From NCBI GenBank assembly GCA_937920005.1, contig CALETF010000112.1, forward strand, positions 1 through 10,786: DNA of 10,786 nucleotides, in the 5' to 3' direction. Position numbers and translations under genes: made by a program. The notes under the pieces are model-generated. The model did not search any database. It was not told the origin of the DNA and saw only the letters and a list, made by a program, of their open reading frames with translations. Each line of letters opens with the position of its first letter. Position 1 is the stretch's first letter. Below, piece after piece: positions 9,413 to 10,786 of this stretch. The stretch is from an uncultured Candidatus Altimarinota bacterium (GTDB lineage Bacteria; Patescibacteriota; Gracilibacteria; BD1-5; JAGOOR01).

Positions 9413-9796
9413 ATGAAAAAACAAAAAAGAATTCTTGTTGTGGAGGATGAAAAAAATCTCCGTACTGCTATTGTCGATGTTTTACAATACAACAACTTCG
9501 AGACCCTAGAAGCAAAAAATGGAAAAGAAGCTATTAAACTCGCACTTCGAGAACATCCAGATCTTATTTTGCTTGATTTGTTTATGCCAGAAATGGATGG
9601 CATGACAGCTCTTGCCAAAATTCGTCATGATTCATGGTGATCAAAGGTGCCAGTTATTATCCTCACAAATATCAATCCGAGCGCGGAAGAATTGGTACAG
9701 GATGTCATAAAAAATGAGCCGCTCTATTATTTCATAAAATCAGATTGGAAGCTCCATGATATAGCTCAAAAAATAGAGGAGACTCTCTGAGTTTAG
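9413..9796 (+). CDS. Single-domain response regulator (CheY-like receiver)
   Basis: With TGA=Gly at 9638 and 9788 this is a complete 127-aa receiver domain and nothing more, ending in TAG. The acidic pocket (E11, D12 in ILVVEDE), the phospho-acceptor D55 (LILLDLFMPEMDG), T85 (VIILTN) and K109 (YYFIKSDW) are all present, so it should accept phosphate from a histidine kinase. There is no DNA-binding or enzymatic output domain; it would act by protein-protein contact, as CheY or Spo0F do. No kinase is encoded in the window. It begins 12 bases after the surface membrane protein gene and is followed 9 bases later by the DUF3068-like gene, so it belongs to that operon. Under the standard code it would be cut at residue 75, inside the domain, which is further evidence for recoding. 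Its partners are unknown. Confidence 0.95.
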
Positions 9797-9805
9797 GTAT
9801 GAAAT

Positions 9806-10711
9806 ATGAATAAAAAAAATCTCATTTTTTGATTTTTAAAACAGTTCTCTCGCAAAAGGTATTGGTTTTTTATTATTCTCCTTTTTATCCCTGTTTGGTT
9901 TTTTATTATTGCGCCATTTTTGCTCAGAATTCCTGATAACTTTCATTATCAGGCTGACATAGTATCAGTTGATAATTTTTATGATGAGACATTGGATGAC
10001 TATCGCGGTGAGCAGTATTCTAATACGGTTTTTTCCTATGATGTTGTTGACAAAAAATGACCGTTTTTAACCATAAAAAACACGTTTCACGTAACTGCAC
10101 CAGACGGCAGGACTATTTTTAAAACAGAGCCCTTATATGGTGTCGATCGTTTTACTGGTATGCATGCACCAGGATTTTGAGATCGTGATCGTGATGGATT
10201 TCTCTTTGCTCCACAGGGTTTAGATAAACAAGAGACGTTTCAGTATTGGCATGTTAGTAGTAATAAGAGTGTTACTATGAAATATATTGGGGATCGTTTA
10301 CTGTACTGATTGCCTGTACTTAAATATGAGAGCCAATACGATTGACCTTTTGATCAGACTGAGTTCATGCATCATCTGCCATGAGTTCCAGAAGAAAGAT
10401 GAATAAAACTCTGAAGTGTTATCGATATGTGGATAGAACCTGTTTCTGGATATGTGGTAAAAATTGAAGATCACTCAGAGGAGTATTATTATTTTGATAT
10501 TAAAACTGGTCAAAAAATAGCCCCCTATAATCAATTTCTTAACACATATACAGAACAAAGTGTTCGTGATCATGTCAAAGCCGCTTTTGATGCTCGTAAT
10601 AGAGTCATAATAGTACAATTTATCGTACCGATGATTCTTATATTTTTCCTTCTTTTTGGTTTTGTTTTCTATCAATTTCACTTCATCATTCCCAACTGCT
10701 CCAAATGTTAG
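9806..10711 (+). CDS. DUF3068/PorA-family-like two-helix membrane protein
   Basis: Reading eight TGA codons as Gly (9830, 10058, 10178, 10307, 10343, 10382, 10400, 10412) gives a 301-aa protein ending in TAG. ATG 9806 is chosen because it precedes the basic N-terminus and the first membrane helix (residues about 19-41). A large outside domain follows (about 42-265) and then a second helix (about 267-294). The outside domain carries the sequence order typical of DUF3068 (PF11271): a VDRFTG motif, a FQYWHVSSNKSVTMKYIG stretch, a YGLPVLKYE strand, and DMWIEPVSGYVVKIEDH near its end. DUF3068 is best known from Actinobacteria, including proteins near PorA-type porins; its function is not established. 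I assign it from motif order, not a search. It is probably co-transcribed with the receiver gene and, as a membrane protein, is unlikely to be its direct output. The C-terminus overlaps a possible next gene. Confidence 0.85.
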
Positions 10712-10786
10712 CTACTTTCCTTCTAAGTCTTGAATCCACATTGGTGATCAAAGATCTTTCTCACAAAGAGGACCCCATATGAAAAT
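10705..10786 (+). CDS. Possible start of a further gene (cut by window end)
   Basis: ATG 10705 overlaps the DUF3068-like stop by seven bases and opens a frame that runs to the window end when TGA 10780 is read as Gly (begins MLATFLLSLESTLVIKDLSH). The LVIKDLSHK segment vaguely recalls the first strand of ABC-transporter ATPases, but 27 residues are too few to say. An alternative is ATG 10779, preceded at six bases by AGAGGA (10767-10772), the only good Shine-Dalgarno-like site noticed in front of a possible start in this window. Which start is used cannot be decided here. Confidence 0.35.

Noticed and set aside
421..10711. UGA as tryptophan (code 4) or selenocysteine
   Set aside because: TGA aligns with GGT/GGA in internal paralogs while conserved Trp positions use TGG; tens of sites per cluster with no fixed motif exclude selenocysteine.

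Overview
The window comes from a bacterium that reads UGA as glycine (translation table 25), which points to Candidatus Gracilibacteria (BD1-5) or Absconditabacteria (SR1) of the candidate phyla radiation. Read with the standard code, almost every gene is broken into pieces. Read with UGA=Gly, the pieces join into eight collinear plus-strand genes containing about 49 in-frame TGA codons, and every gene ends in TAA or TAG. The sequence supports Gly directly: where the two halves of the large propeller gene align, and where two paralogous C-terminal domains align, TGA in one copy sits opposite GGT or GGA in the other. CGA aligns with CGT, so it still looks like Arg, which fits Gracilibacteria slightly better than those Absconditabacteria reported to have altered CGA/CGG.

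Layout. (1) 1 to about 417: an internal piece of 23S rRNA (end of domain III and first part of domain IV) that stops abruptly and runs straight into protein-coding sequence. This is either an assembly chimera or a rearrangement. (2) about 421-6984: a tightly packed cluster: a 5'-truncated membrane protein with an Ig-like ectodomain, one membrane helix and a LysM domain; a secreted Ser/Glu/Pro-rich protein; a membrane-anchored class A beta-lactamase-like serine hydrolase; and a 1288-aa surface protein with two tandem eight-bladed propeller-like units, a linker domain and a WxL-like C-terminal domain. (3) 7097-7798: a small secreted WxL-like protein, paralogous to the C-terminus of the large protein, with its own promoter candidate and a clear intrinsic terminator. 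(4) 7886-10711: a second probable operon: a signal-peptide protein with a calcium-loop motif, Ig-like domains, one membrane helix and a cytoplasmic tail; a stand-alone CheY-like receiver; and a DUF3068/PorA-like two-helix membrane protein. A further gene may begin at 10705.

How the parts may work together (inference): the theme is the cell surface. WxL-like proteins, membrane proteins with juxtamembrane Ig-like domains resembling the DUF916 partners of Gram-positive WxL systems, a LysM domain and a penicillin-recognising-type serine hydrolase together suggest a wall-linked adhesin or surface-display locus, possibly for attachment to a host cell. No function is proven by sequence alone. No tRNA, CRISPR array, insertion sequence or origin was seen.
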